DNA of 16,679 nt from Bacillota bacterium (GCA_003343995.1 QAKE01000050.1:1-16679), one strand, 5' to 3'; shown: positions 6,782-15,680, counted from the stretch's first letter. A program made the numbers and translations. Notes: generated by a model not told the origin, from the letters alone.

Positions 6782-9700
6782 ATGAGATTCAAACATAAAA
6801 AACTTTTCATCTCAGGCACTGCGGTTGCGGCCGCGGGCGCTCTGGGAGTCGGAGCATTATTCCAGACAGTGCTTTCCGTACAGGCATCGTCGGAGATGAT
6901 GCCCGGCATCGAGCAGATCGTCAGCGAAAATACAGAAGAAAAACCATTTCGTATCCTGGAGCTGGTAAATAACAGCGCGGATGCAGAAATCGGTTATTAC
7001 ATATCCGGGCAGGAGCCCAGCCTGAAACTGTACGAATATCAGTATACAGATTCGTCTGGACAGACTCAGACCGTACATTTCTCAAGTGTACAGGATGCCC
7101 TGAGCAAACTTCCGACGGCACGGAGAGCAGAATTCATTCAAAATATCAGGCAAAACAGCGATGGAAGTACCAGTACAGATACCGGAATCAAAAACATTTC
7201 TGACATATCGGCAGATAAAGACGGTCCACTGACCTATACAGGGTATGCTGAAAAATATTTCCTCGATTCTGATGAGTCAGGATGGACCAAGGTTGACCTG
7301 ACGGATTTCAACGGCAATTCCAGAACAGATACCGTATCCGTGAACGGAACCTATCAGGAAAATTCTTCCGGTACCGGTAACTATACCAAAGAAGAACAGG
7401 AATATTATCCGATACGAAATGGTGTGCAGACCGATCAGGAGCAGACGGGGAAATACAGAGAAAATATACAGAATTTTCATGCATCAGAGAGCAGCGATTC
7501 CCGCGGTGCATATTATCTGGAATTTGCTCCTGTATCTAATGAAAAAATTAACGCCGAACTGGAAAAGGACAAAGGACAGACTGCGATTCTTCCAGAGTAT
7601 GATTATGCAAATGGAAGATATGGCTACTATGAAAATGTCTATACAGACCTGACGGAAGAGATTGTAAATGACATAAATGAACAGAATTATCAGTTCCCCG
7701 GAGAAAATCCGGTTGGTTTTTCGGAAAGTGATGAAGTTCTGATCCAGAATAATGAAAAAGAAGCTGTACAAAGTACGATTGAAAAATCGAATGCGTTTAC
7801 TTCCGGAGAAAAAAACAGTACAGACGATTCAGAAGATCCTGCAGAGAACAGTTTTTCCGAAGATTCCGAGAGCAGCAGTGTAGATTTTGACAATGCTTAT
7901 CAGATGGATGGAGAAGATGTATTTGCCAGTGGCGATACAGAGATTCCGTCTACAGATGCGGATGTGTCCCTGGAATTGCAGTCATATGAAACACCGGTGG
8001 AGTCTTCCGGCGATTTTGACGCAGAATTTTCGGATGATTTTACAGATGAGACAGTCGATTCTGGTGAACAGTCTGTAGATGCAGATACAGAAGAACCAGA
8101 CAATACCGTTGGTTTTGAGGGAGATAACACAGAGCAGGATAATGCCGGGGTGGACATGACAGAAGAAGGGAATGCCGGAACTACAGATGATACAGAAGGC
8201 AGAAAAGTTCTTGGCGGCATCCTCAATACAGCCACCGCCGGTACCCAGGAGAATCCATACATTTATCTGGGTGAGACGATTGCAGAATATCCATATTATC
8301 AGTACGAACTGATTGGTGATCTTGCGTATGTAAAAGACAAAGAAACCCAGACCCAAAATGATATACAGAGAGATCCCGATAAGGCAAGAGAAACAGGCGA
8401 CATTCTTCTGGATAATGACCAGTACTGGTACTATGAGCAGGATGACAGTGGAACTATAAAAAGATATCCGGTTTCCATTGTGACAGGTCGCCAGGCAGTA
8501 CCATTTAATGAACTGCAGGAGATTCCCGAAGATATGGAATACGATTATTACTATCGTGTGGAAAAGGTGTATTTTTGCTGCCACGCGGTGGATAACCAGA
8601 CCGAAAATCCATCTGTATGTGCATATCGTGGCTGGTATTACCCGTCCTATCCGGAAAATGAGGAGATTTATCTTCCTGTCACTGAGGGTGATGGAAAGAC
8701 CGCAACACATTATATTTCCGAAGCATCGTACAGTCTGACACCAGGAAGAGGCAACTACGATTTTGTTCCGGGCGGAGATACGTCCTGTCAGGTAGAAGTG
8801 GATCATTTTTATTACCAGGGCGGATACGTCAACAATGACTGGTTCAAAAAAGATGTGTTCCATCTGACACCGAAAGCGTCTGCTGATGAAGAAGACGGTG
8901 AATTCGAAAAGTTCAACATAACGGTAGATACAAGAGCGGCAGATGATGCGACAACGATGATTTATGCAGATCCTGTGATCGAAGATACGACTACAGGATA
9001 CAATGTAGGCAATGCAGGTGCAGATACTGACAGTACAGCAGTTGCTGACAGTGCCGGAGATGCACAGGATGATTTTACCTCCGAAGATATAGAATTTAGT
9101 TCAGAATATCAGGAGCCGGAAACGACAGACACAGATGAAACAGTAGATGTAGCTACTGAAGAAAACGATAGTACAGATGTAGCAGACCAGGAAAATTCTG
9201 ATGAGGGAAGTACAGATATAGAAGTTACCGATGAAACAGACAGTAGCACAGATGCGGATGTACAGACAGACGAAACCGTTGCAGCGGATGTGGGAGATGG
9301 AGAAACAAGTGGTACTTCACTGGCAGATTCATTGAAAGAGTATGACCTTATTTATATCAACGGTGATATGCAGAAAGAGACTGCTGAGACAGTTTTGGAG
9401 TCCGGTATTCCATGTATCATCAATGCTGCAAGGGTAACAGATGGTTCTGCAGTTGCAAAGGCTTTTTCCACTCTGATCCAAAGCACTGAGGAAGATGCAG
9501 ACGGACACTATGTCAATGCAAACGTCTATTTCTTTAAGGATACACTTGCAGCAGGAACAGCAGATAATTCCAGTCTGCTGAACAGGAATTTTGCTACGAA
9601 TTTTAATAATGATAAAGATTCTGAGGAAGACAAAACTTATGCTGCATCAGATAAGATGCATGGTTTTGAGGAAATCGTCAAATATATCAACAGCGAAAAT

Positions 9701-12700
9701 CAGTATCGAAGTCTTCTGAACGACAGTGATGTGTCTGCTGATGACAGCGACTCCGAAAATACAGATACGCAGAGCATTGAACAGCTGACCAGAGAGATTT
9801 CTCAGGCAAGGGTGATTGAATATATCATCAATTATAAGTATAAGAGAGCCAGGAACAGTAAACAGAATATGCTGGCATTGCAGATTATGCCGGATGCGAA
9901 TGACAGCCAGATTAACTCTGACACAGTAGAAAACTGGCTCGGTATCAAAAAGACAGAAACGGAAAATGTGCCAATAAAATCGGTGACTGCGAACTGCTGG
10001 CATAGCAGTGATAAGCCTGCAAATATGCTTGATGGTAACAAGACTACAATTTGGCACTCAAAATGGAAAGGAGAAAATTCTGAATGCTCCAGTCATACTC
10101 ATTGGTTTGAACTGACTTTGCGTGAGCCGTCGATAGTCAGCGGAGTTAACTATACTTCACGACCTAATGCCGCGACAGGTACGCTGATTGAATATAAGGC
10201 AGAACTGATGGATGAAAATGATAATATATTATATACAACGACGGGGAATACTGGATTAATGGCTACAGATTATACGAGAACAGTCAGCCTGTCGTTTGGC
10301 AAGCAGGTTTCAGGGGTAAAAAAGATAAAAATCTCTTACCTCAGGAGCTATGAAAATTTTGCATCCTGTGCGGAAATATCTGTTTTTAATGATCCAAATA
10401 TTGCTACCACTACGCACGTTGAAGTAGAGAATATGACGGCATCTGAATTTGTCGGACATATCGATGATATCGGAGCGGAATATGATATGATCTATATCAG
10501 TGATAAGATAGCAAACAGAAACAAGTATATCACCGGTGAAGGCGATTATCGTTATGTACATGTCGGTGGAGGGCAGAAAATCACGGGATACGGAGAACTG
10601 GTGAAGCTTCTTGGACAGCTGGATACGGATTATGCACAGGGTAACTGGTCGGATGGACTGAAGCGTTTTGCTCCGCTAAGTACTTACAGTGAAAATGGAT
10701 CCGGATATTTCCGCGGTTCCGGTAATGATATCACGGAGCAGCAGTATTCAGAGCTGATGAATTTTGTAAAGAGCGGTTATCCGGTCGTATTAGCCTCCGG
10801 TCTGGTTTCCAATGGAAAGCCAAATGCGAAAGAAATAGATTCTTCTTCGTATTATTATCAGTTTATCAGTGATGCATTAAAATATGACAATGTGTTTACA
10901 AAAGATGAGCTGGACAAGAAGACGAAAGATATTTCGTTCTATATGAATCTTGCAAAACCGGTAATTGATTTTACAGAGAATGGAAGACCTCCGGAACCGC
11001 AGAGACAGGGAGAAACGGATGCTTCAGCGGCATATATCAACGGCGAGTTGAAGTATGAATTTACCGTAAAGAATGATTCGGATGCAGTACCGGCATCAAC
11101 GACATACGACTGTAAGCTTTACCTGGATCTGAATTTTGACGGAAATCTTTCTGATTCAGAATCACAGGATTCATACATTGTTGTCCAGGATGAGGATGGT
11201 AATGTCCTTTCACAGAAAGACTATGGCAATGGTGATCTGCGCTATGAACTCAAAAATGGAAAGAAATATACGGTGATACGTCAGATTCCGCAGGACTATT
11301 TTAAGATCATTACATGGAAACTGGAACTCAGCAATAACCGTAACCCGTATGTCCACACATCGGAGACGGGATATGCAAAGCAGAAAAATACAGGAGAGAA
11401 ACAGACGATCAATGTACTGCAGTTGGTGCCATCTTATAATGCGAATAATCCATGTAGATGGAAGCTGGCAGAGAGTACAAAATTTAAGCAGCTGATGAGC
11501 GGTGTAGAAGATTTTCAACTCCATCTTACGACGGTAGATGTATCAAATGTGAATAATGAGAGTATCAAAATCAACGGCAAAAAAGTGACATTGAAGGAAT
11601 TGCTGGATGAACAGCAGATGCTGATCATTGGTTTCCAGGATGTATATCAGGATATTTCTCTGGATGCGGTAGAGGAAATCCTCAGTTTTATCCGTTCTGG
11701 TAAGAGTGTTATTTTTTCACATGATACCACATCTTACATTAATTATGATCCGAGTAAAGTGTATGAGAAGATTGCAAAAAATGCATATGATGCCAATGGC
11801 AATGCAGATGCAGGTGCAATAGACCGTTATAAGGAAGGCTGGCTCTGGTCGACAGCAAAGAATCCTACATGGGGATTATCGTTGAATACAATTCTTCGTT
11901 CAGTTGTTGGTATGGACCGTTATGGAATTACATCAGATGCAGTGATTGGAAATGAAACTGTCTCAGCTCTGTTAAAAAAAGGCAGCCCGTTATCGGCAAA
12001 GACAACAGATTTCAAGACACTGATGGAACTTGCCGGAGATGTTGCATATAAAAATGGAGATAAAACACAAAGCTATGCACAGACACAGGGATATTCCAAT
12101 ATGTACGCTGAAGGAAAGAAAGTGGATAATGCTCATACAAATACGATTACAAAGGTGAATGATGGAGCAATTACGCAGTACCCGTTCAGAATGGGAGATA
12201 CGATTAACTCGATTGCGACTACACATGGACAGTATTATCAGCTGGGACTCGAACAGGATCGTGATATCAATAATATAAGCGACGGCAAAAATGATATAGT
12301 AGTATGGTACTGTCTTTTTGGTGGGGGTTATGGAAATTCTCCGAATGATGTCAGAAACAACTATTATCTGTACAGTAAAGGAAATGTAATCTATACAGGA
12401 GCAGGTCATTCAACGATCAATGATGACGAAGAAATTAAGCTGTTTATCAATGCAATTGTTGCAGCTGCTAATGTAACGGCCGTTCAGCCGCAGGTAAACT
12501 TTGTATCTGCATTGAATCCGTCGGCAGAGACAGAAGAATCCAGATATTATATGACTGATCAGTCTTCCTGGACGACAGCAGGGGCAGATGGAAATACACT
12601 GGAAAAGGATATGCAGTTTTATATTGATGTCCGTGATTACAATATGGTGAGCGCAGACCTGAGCAATGAAGACAAAAAGCAGCAAAAAATGACGGTCAGC

Positions 12701-13039
12701 TTCTATATTGAAGACAGCAATGGTACAGTTGTAAACGGTGCACCGTCAGGAAGTACACCGATCAGCAAGGTAGACGGAGATATTGCACAGTTGACTGCGT
12801 ACGGAAGTGGTGGTCCGGTAGCTCTTTCAAACGATGGATTTGTGATTGAGAATAATGCATATGCACTGACTCTGCACAATGTCGAAAAATATCTGAAAGT
12901 AGCAAATGGCGAATACAAGCAGAAGTGTAAGTTATATGCAAAAGTAACAAGTACTGTTTCTCTGTATGGTCAGTTAAAGACAAACACCAGTTGGTCATCT
13001 ATTGACCTGAAACAGCGTCAGCTTTTCGAAATGGACTAA
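6782..13039 (+). CDS. Giant secreted modular protein (F5/8C domain, EF-hand loop, DUF5057-like units); candidate pilus-tip adhesin
   Basis: This 2085-residue protein has a Sec signal peptide (basic MRFKHKK, hydrophobic core, likely cut after VQA35). No prepilin leader, LPxTG motif or C-terminal membrane anchor is visible. Start: GAGGG at 6769-6773, 8 bases before the ATG. Layout: beta-rich region 50-320; acidic low-complexity tract about 330-472; beta-rich, Tyr-rich region 490-700; second acidic tract about 745-848; then alpha/beta segments at 851-900, 1215-1390 and 1540-1900. An F5/8 type C (discoidin, CBM32-like) domain spans about 1062-1204 (ANMLDGNKTTIWHS). A canonical EF-hand loop, DLNFDGNLSDSE, is at 1449-1460. 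A C-terminal beta domain follows 1900. The segment starts FRILELV, MLALQIMP and INVLQLVP and the end GHSTINDDEEIKLF recall DUF5057-type clostridial proteins (from memory). As last gene of a minor-pilin operon it sits where proteobacteria carry PilY1. Adhesin and tip location are inference. Confidence 0.8.
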   Translation: MRFKHKKLFISGTAVAAAGALGVGALFQTVLSVQASSEMMPGIEQIVSENTEEKPFRILELVNNSADAEIGYYISGQEPSLKLYEYQYTDSSGQTQTVHFSSVQDALSKLPTARRAEFIQNIRQNSDGSTSTDTGIKNISDISADKDGPLTYTGYAEKYFLDSDESGWTKVDLTDFNGNSRTDTVSVNGTYQENSSGTGNYTKEEQEYYPIRNGVQTDQEQTGKYRENIQNFHASESSDSRGAYYLEFAPVSNEKINAELEKDKGQTAILPEYDYANGRYGYYENVYTDLTEEIVNDINEQNYQFPGENPVGFSESDEVLIQNNEKEAVQSTIEKSNAFTSGEKNSTDDSEDPAENSFSEDSESSSVDFDNAYQMDGEDVFASGDTEIPSTDADVSLELQSYETPVESSGDFDAEFSDDFTDETVDSGEQSVDADTEEPDNTVGFEGDNTEQDNAGVDMTEEGNAGTTDDTEGRKVLGGILNTATAGTQENPYIYLGETIAEYPYYQYELIGDLAYVKDKETQTQNDIQRDPDKARETGDILLDNDQYWYYEQDDSGTIKRYPVSIVTGRQAVPFNELQEIPEDMEYDYYYRVEKVYFCCHAVDNQTENPSVCAYRGWYYPSYPENEEIYLPVTEGDGKTATHYISEASYSLTPGRGNYDFVPGGDTSCQVEVDHFYYQGGYVNNDWFKKDVFHLTPKASADEEDGEFEKFNITVDTRAADDATTMIYADPVIEDTTTGYNVGNAGADTDSTAVADSAGDAQDDFTSEDIEFSSEYQEPETTDTDETVDVATEENDSTDVADQENSDEGSTDIEVTDETDSSTDADVQTDETVAADVGDGETSGTSLADSLKEYDLIYINGDMQKETAETVLESGIPCIINAARVTDGSAVAKAFSTLIQSTEEDADGHYVNANVYFFKDTLAAGTADNSSLLNRNFATNFNNDKDSEEDKTYAASDKMHGFEEIVKYINSENQYRSLLNDSDVSADDSDSENTDTQSIEQLTREISQARVIEYIINYKYKRARNSKQNMLALQIMPDANDSQINSDTVENWLGIKKTETENVPIKSVTANCWHSSDKPANMLDGNKTTIWHSKWKGENSECSSHTHWFELTLREPSIVSGVNYTSRPNAATGTLIEYKAELMDENDNILYTTTGNTGLMATDYTRTVSLSFGKQVSGVKKIKISYLRSYENFASCAEISVFNDPNIATTTHVEVENMTASEFVGHIDDIGAEYDMIYISDKIANRNKYITGEGDYRYVHVGGGQKITGYGELVKLLGQLDTDYAQGNWSDGLKRFAPLSTYSENGSGYFRGSGNDITEQQYSELMNFVKSGYPVVLASGLVSNGKPNAKEIDSSSYYYQFISDALKYDNVFTKDELDKKTKDISFYMNLAKPVIDFTENGRPPEPQRQGETDASAAYINGELKYEFTVKNDSDAVPASTTYDCKLYLDLNFDGNLSDSESQDSYIVVQDEDGNVLSQKDYGNGDLRYELKNGKKYTVIRQIPQDYFKIITWKLELSNNRNPYVHTSETGYAKQKNTGEKQTINVLQLVPSYNANNPCRWKLAESTKFKQLMSGVEDFQLHLTTVDVSNVNNESIKINGKKVTLKELLDEQQMLIIGFQDVYQDISLDAVEEILSFIRSGKSVIFSHDTTSYINYDPSKVYEKIAKNAYDANGNADAGAIDRYKEGWLWSTAKNPTWGLSLNTILRSVVGMDRYGITSDAVIGNETVSALLKKGSPLSAKTTDFKTLMELAGDVAYKNGDKTQSYAQTQGYSNMYAEGKKVDNAHTNTITKVNDGAITQYPFRMGDTINSIATTHGQYYQLGLEQDRDINNISDGKNDIVVWYCLFGGGYGNSPNDVRNNYYLYSKGNVIYTGAGHSTINDDEEIKLFINAIVAAANVTAVQPQVNFVSALNPSAETEESRYYMTDQSSWTTAGADGNTLEKDMQFYIDVRDYNMVSADLSNEDKKQQKMTVSFYIEDSNGTVVNGAPSGSTPISKVDGDIAQLTAYGSGGPVALSNDGFVIENNAYALTLHNVEKYLKVANGEYKQKCKLYAKVTSTVSLYGQLKTNTSWSSIDLKQRQLFEMD

Positions 13040-13052
13040 ACAAAATTATATG

Positions 13053-13069
13053 CATGAAACGTATTCATG
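13053..13069. repeat. Small inverted repeat after the giant gene
   Basis: CATGAA (13053-13058) and TTCATG (13064-13069) flank a 5-base loop, 14 bases after the stop codon and just ahead of the main terminator. It could be a 3'-end stability hairpin; no function is evident. Confidence 0.35.
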
Positions 13070-13070
13070 T

Positions 13071-13130
13071 AAAATAAAAATTCTCATTCGTTTATAAGAG
13101 ATTTCTCTTGTAACGGATGAGAATTTTTTT
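13071..13130. terminator. Bidirectional intrinsic terminator between convergent genes
   Basis: TTCTCATTCGTT (13081-13092) pairs with AACGGATGAGAA (13112-13123) with one G-T wobble. Inside the loop AAGAGA and TCTCTT pair as a nested stem. The + strand continues with seven T (13124-13130). On the - strand the stem is followed by TTTTTATTTT (complement of 13071-13080). It therefore ends both the pilus operon from the left and the protease gene from the right. Confidence 0.9.
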
Positions 13131-13143
13131 ATCATATTTTCTT

Positions 13144-15513
13144 TTAATACTTCTTTATAATTACAGTTTTTGATTTTTTTCGAAGCAGTTTTTTATAAGC
13201 TGTATATTTCCTTTTGGGAACGCGTACTGTCATTCGGGATACGGACTGGTCAATCCGGGAAGAAACCCTTTTCAGTTTCAGGCTTTTGATCGTGATCGTA
13301 CATCCCTTTTTCACACCGCGGAATGCACCTGGATTGATCTGAGTCAGCCCGGTACCAATTGTAACTTTCTTTAGTTTTTTGCATTTGTAGAATGCATTTT
13401 TACCGATTACGCTGACATTGTGTCCGATAGAAACCGTGGTCAGTCGTGATCTTTTTTTGAATGCGTTGGCCCATATACTGGTAACCCGATAAGTAATGCC
13501 ATTGTAACGGACTGTTGAAGGAATACTGATTTTGGTAACTCGGCTGTTGGTCGTTCCATAGCATGTAACAACCTGATTGGCAGTTACACGATATTTCAGG
13601 TTTCCAACACGGAAACAGGTATTTACACGAGCACTGGATGGCGGTGCCGGAGTTGGAGTGCTGGTTGGAACTGCTTTGGGAGTGACTTCTGGTGTAACGG
13701 AAGGCTTTTCTTCCGGAGCAGTGGCTGGTTTGGTTGCTGGAGTCGGTTCCACTGAAGGTGTTACAACAGTAGAACTGTCTAAGGTTTTTGTATGTGCTTT
13801 GACAGAGAAACAGCAGTTATACTGATGATTTCCTGCGTCGTACCATTTCTTTCCGGAAGTAGAAAAAAAACTCTGATTCGGATCAATACCGGCAGTTGCC
13901 GTAAACCAGGATGTGCTGGTGGTTGTTTTTTCTACATAAAATTTATTGGATCCATCCGGTATTCTGATCACAACCGAATAGAAAGTACCCTGAGGAATTT
14001 TGACCGGAGTGTTCAGGCGGATCGTGTGGATTCCGGCCAGTGGCTGTGTGTAATCAACAGGTTCTGCATAGGCGGGTGTTCCGCTGGTCGGATCAGAAGT
14101 ATTCTTCAGAGCTGTGTAAACCTGAATTTGAAAATCAGTATTGTCCTGTGGAACAGCAGTAACGATTTCACCGAGTTCTTCGTCTTTTCCATTTCCGGCA
14201 GTTGCCTTGAAAATATTGGATACATAGTAACCATTATTGATGGTGTTGCCCGGGAAAGTGACAGTTCCGGCAGCAGCACCGTCGTAAAAATAATTATTTG
14301 GATAAGCAGGGGTGGTCACTGCTGTATTGGAGACCAGATTGGTGATGGATTTATCTTCATAGGAAAGATAAAAATAACCGTTCTTTCCCCAGTTTTTGCC
14401 ATAACTGTTTTTGACGATCCAGGCACCATCATTATTCACACCGGAAGCTGACGGGAAGTTTTCCTTGGAGTAAGTGTCATCCCAGCCGACGATGGTTACA
14501 GCATGATTTACCAGACCAGACTGAGGGCAGGAATATGAAGCTGTATCCGGATAATAGTAGTTATCTAGCATATAGATCATGGCAGAGACAGAATTATATT
14601 CCATAAGAAGCTGTTTGGTGCGCTCTACAGTGTATTGAGAGAAAATGGCATCTTCCATATAAGCGCTGGTATCATAGGCGAGGCTGTCAGGCCATGTAAC
14701 TGCAGAGGACTGAAACGGAACTTTTTCTTCGGTTGTCATGCCGGACCAGGTACTGAGAAAGAAGGAGGCAACACGGCCATTTCCGGTACCATGATAATCT
14801 GACTGAGTCCGGGTAATCTTATCGTTTGGAGTGTTACCGAGTGGATCATTTACGCGGTTTGCCCAGAAGTAAGCCAGTTGTTCTTCGGAAAGATCGTAGT
14901 ATTTCTGCCCCCGGGTAAGCAGAGACGTCTCAAGGTTGGATGCGAGACTGAAAGCCCAGCAGAGGCTGGTATTTCTCTGATTTTTAACATCAGTGACAAA
15001 TCTCTCTTCATTTGCATTGTAAGTTCCGGGATAAAGTGCATAGGTCGCAATGTCGATATTACTGTCAACTTCCGGTTCCGGAGCAAATGCATCCAGGTTC
15101 TGTAATGGTGCAAGCTGTGCCTGTCGTTCTTCATCCGTCATGGGACGGCCAAGAATATAGTCTATATTTTCGCTATTTGGAGATTCTGCCCCTGAAGAAA
15201 AGACGGCTTCATCGTCATCAGAAGAAAAATCATCCGAGGACGTTGAGTCATCAGAAGCAACAGATTGAAGTTCAGAAGAATCTTCAACCGTTGCGGAAGC
15301 GGTATTTTCATCAATGGAGTCAATACTTATATCAACAGCATCATTTGTAGCAGTATTTCCTGTGTTATCTGTTTCGTCAGAAGCAGATTCGTCTGCTGAA
15401 AGTTCAACATCACTGACTGCGTTTGCGGAAACCGGTATGTTAGTGAAAAGAACAGAGCCTGCCAGAAGTAATACCAGGGTTCGCTTTTTACTGTGTTGTT
15501 TATGATGGATCAT
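13144..15513 (-). CDS. Secreted papain-like (C1) cysteine protease with lectin-like and BspA-type LRR domains
   Basis: This 789-residue protein starts at ATG 15513, chosen for AGGAGG 5 bases upstream and a clean Sec signal peptide (cut near ANA32). Upstream in-frame codons reach 15600 but lie in the promoter region. Residues 33-115 are an acidic Asp/Ser/Glu tract. The C1 peptidase domain spans about 165-395. Oxyanion Gln179 and nucleophile Cys185 lie in VKNQRNTSLCWAFS; His337 is in GLVNHAVTIVGWDD; Asn369 is in WIVKNSYGKNWG. The Cys loop lacks the usual Gly-x-Cys-Gly-Ser of papain. Residues about 408-572 fit the lectin-like domain that often follows this protease type in Firmicutes. A Pro-Thr-rich linker occupies 584-627. 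A basic C-terminus (631-789) contains LRR_5/BspA-type repeats (AFKKRSRLTTVSIG; AFYKCKKLKKVTIG). No LPxTG motif, so it is probably released or held by the LRR region. Substrate unknown. Confidence 0.9.
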   Translation of the reverse strand: MIHHKQHSKKRTLVLLLAGSVLFTNIPVSANAVSDVELSADESASDETDNTGNTATNDAVDISIDSIDENTASATVEDSSELQSVASDDSTSSDDFSSDDDEAVFSSGAESPNSENIDYILGRPMTDEERQAQLAPLQNLDAFAPEPEVDSNIDIATYALYPGTYNANEERFVTDVKNQRNTSLCWAFSLASNLETSLLTRGQKYYDLSEEQLAYFWANRVNDPLGNTPNDKITRTQSDYHGTGNGRVASFFLSTWSGMTTEEKVPFQSSAVTWPDSLAYDTSAYMEDAIFSQYTVERTKQLLMEYNSVSAMIYMLDNYYYPDTASYSCPQSGLVNHAVTIVGWDDTYSKENFPSASGVNNDGAWIVKNSYGKNWGKNGYFYLSYEDKSITNLVSNTAVTTPAYPNNYFYDGAAAGTVTFPGNTINNGYYVSNIFKATAGNGKDEELGEIVTAVPQDNTDFQIQVYTALKNTSDPTSGTPAYAEPVDYTQPLAGIHTIRLNTPVKIPQGTFYSVVIRIPDGSNKFYVEKTTTSTSWFTATAGIDPNQSFFSTSGKKWYDAGNHQYNCCFSVKAHTKTLDSSTVVTPSVEPTPATKPATAPEEKPSVTPEVTPKAVPTSTPTPAPPSSARVNTCFRVGNLKYRVTANQVVTCYGTTNSRVTKISIPSTVRYNGITYRVTSIWANAFKKRSRLTTVSIGHNVSVIGKNAFYKCKKLKKVTIGTGLTQINPGAFRGVKKGCTITIKSLKLKRVSSRIDQSVSRMTVRVPKRKYTAYKKLLRKKSKTVIIKKY

Positions 15514-15518
15514 GAAAA

Positions 15519-15524
15519 CCTCCT
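15519..15524 (-). promoter_or_regulatory. Ribosome binding site fixing the protease start
   Basis: On the minus strand AGGAGG lies 5 bases before ATG 15513. It rules out the longer in-frame extension to 15600, which has no site and would bury the signal peptide. Confidence 0.85.
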
Positions 15525-15564
15525 GATTGATAACTATACTGTGTATGGAAAATTTATTTCTTTT

Positions 15565-15592
15565 ATCATAGCACATACATAAAAAAAAGCAA
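15565..15592 (-). promoter_or_regulatory. Probable sigma-A promoter of the protease gene
   Basis: On the minus strand, TTGCTT (15587-15592), a 16-base spacer containing a T-tract, then TATGAT (15565-15570). The -10 box is good and the -35 box weak (3 of 6). It would give a leader of about 45 bases before the ribosome site. It lies just downstream of the fucU terminator, which fits an independent transcript. Confidence 0.5.
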
Positions 15593-15618
15593 AGCTGCAT
15601 AAAGCATGGCCTGTGAAT

Positions 15619-15654
15619 ATAAAAATACCCTGAAGATTCGAAAATCTCCAGGGT
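15619..15654 (-). terminator. Intrinsic terminator of the fucU-type gene
   Basis: On the minus strand ACCCTGGAGATT, a TTCG tetraloop, then AATCTTCAGGGT form a 12-bp stem with one G-T wobble (15627-15654), followed by ATTTTTATA. It lies 26 bases past the fucU stop and separates it from the protease gene. Confidence 0.92.
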
Positions 15655-15680
15655 AACTTAGGAAAAAAGATGGCCGATGA

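Noticed and set aside
7982..8863. 293-codon open frame on the minus strand
   Set aside because: It lies wholly inside the giant gene, is an antisense shadow with no ribosome site and has an implausible Ile/Cys/His-rich composition.
6782..13039. Sortase-anchored surface protein
   Set aside because: The C-terminus ends LKQRQLFEMD without an LPxTG-like motif, hydrophobic segment or basic tail.
13792..14451. 219-codon open frame on the plus strand
   Set aside because: Antisense to the protease catalytic domain, whose motifs are clear; no ribosome site and no recognisable domain.
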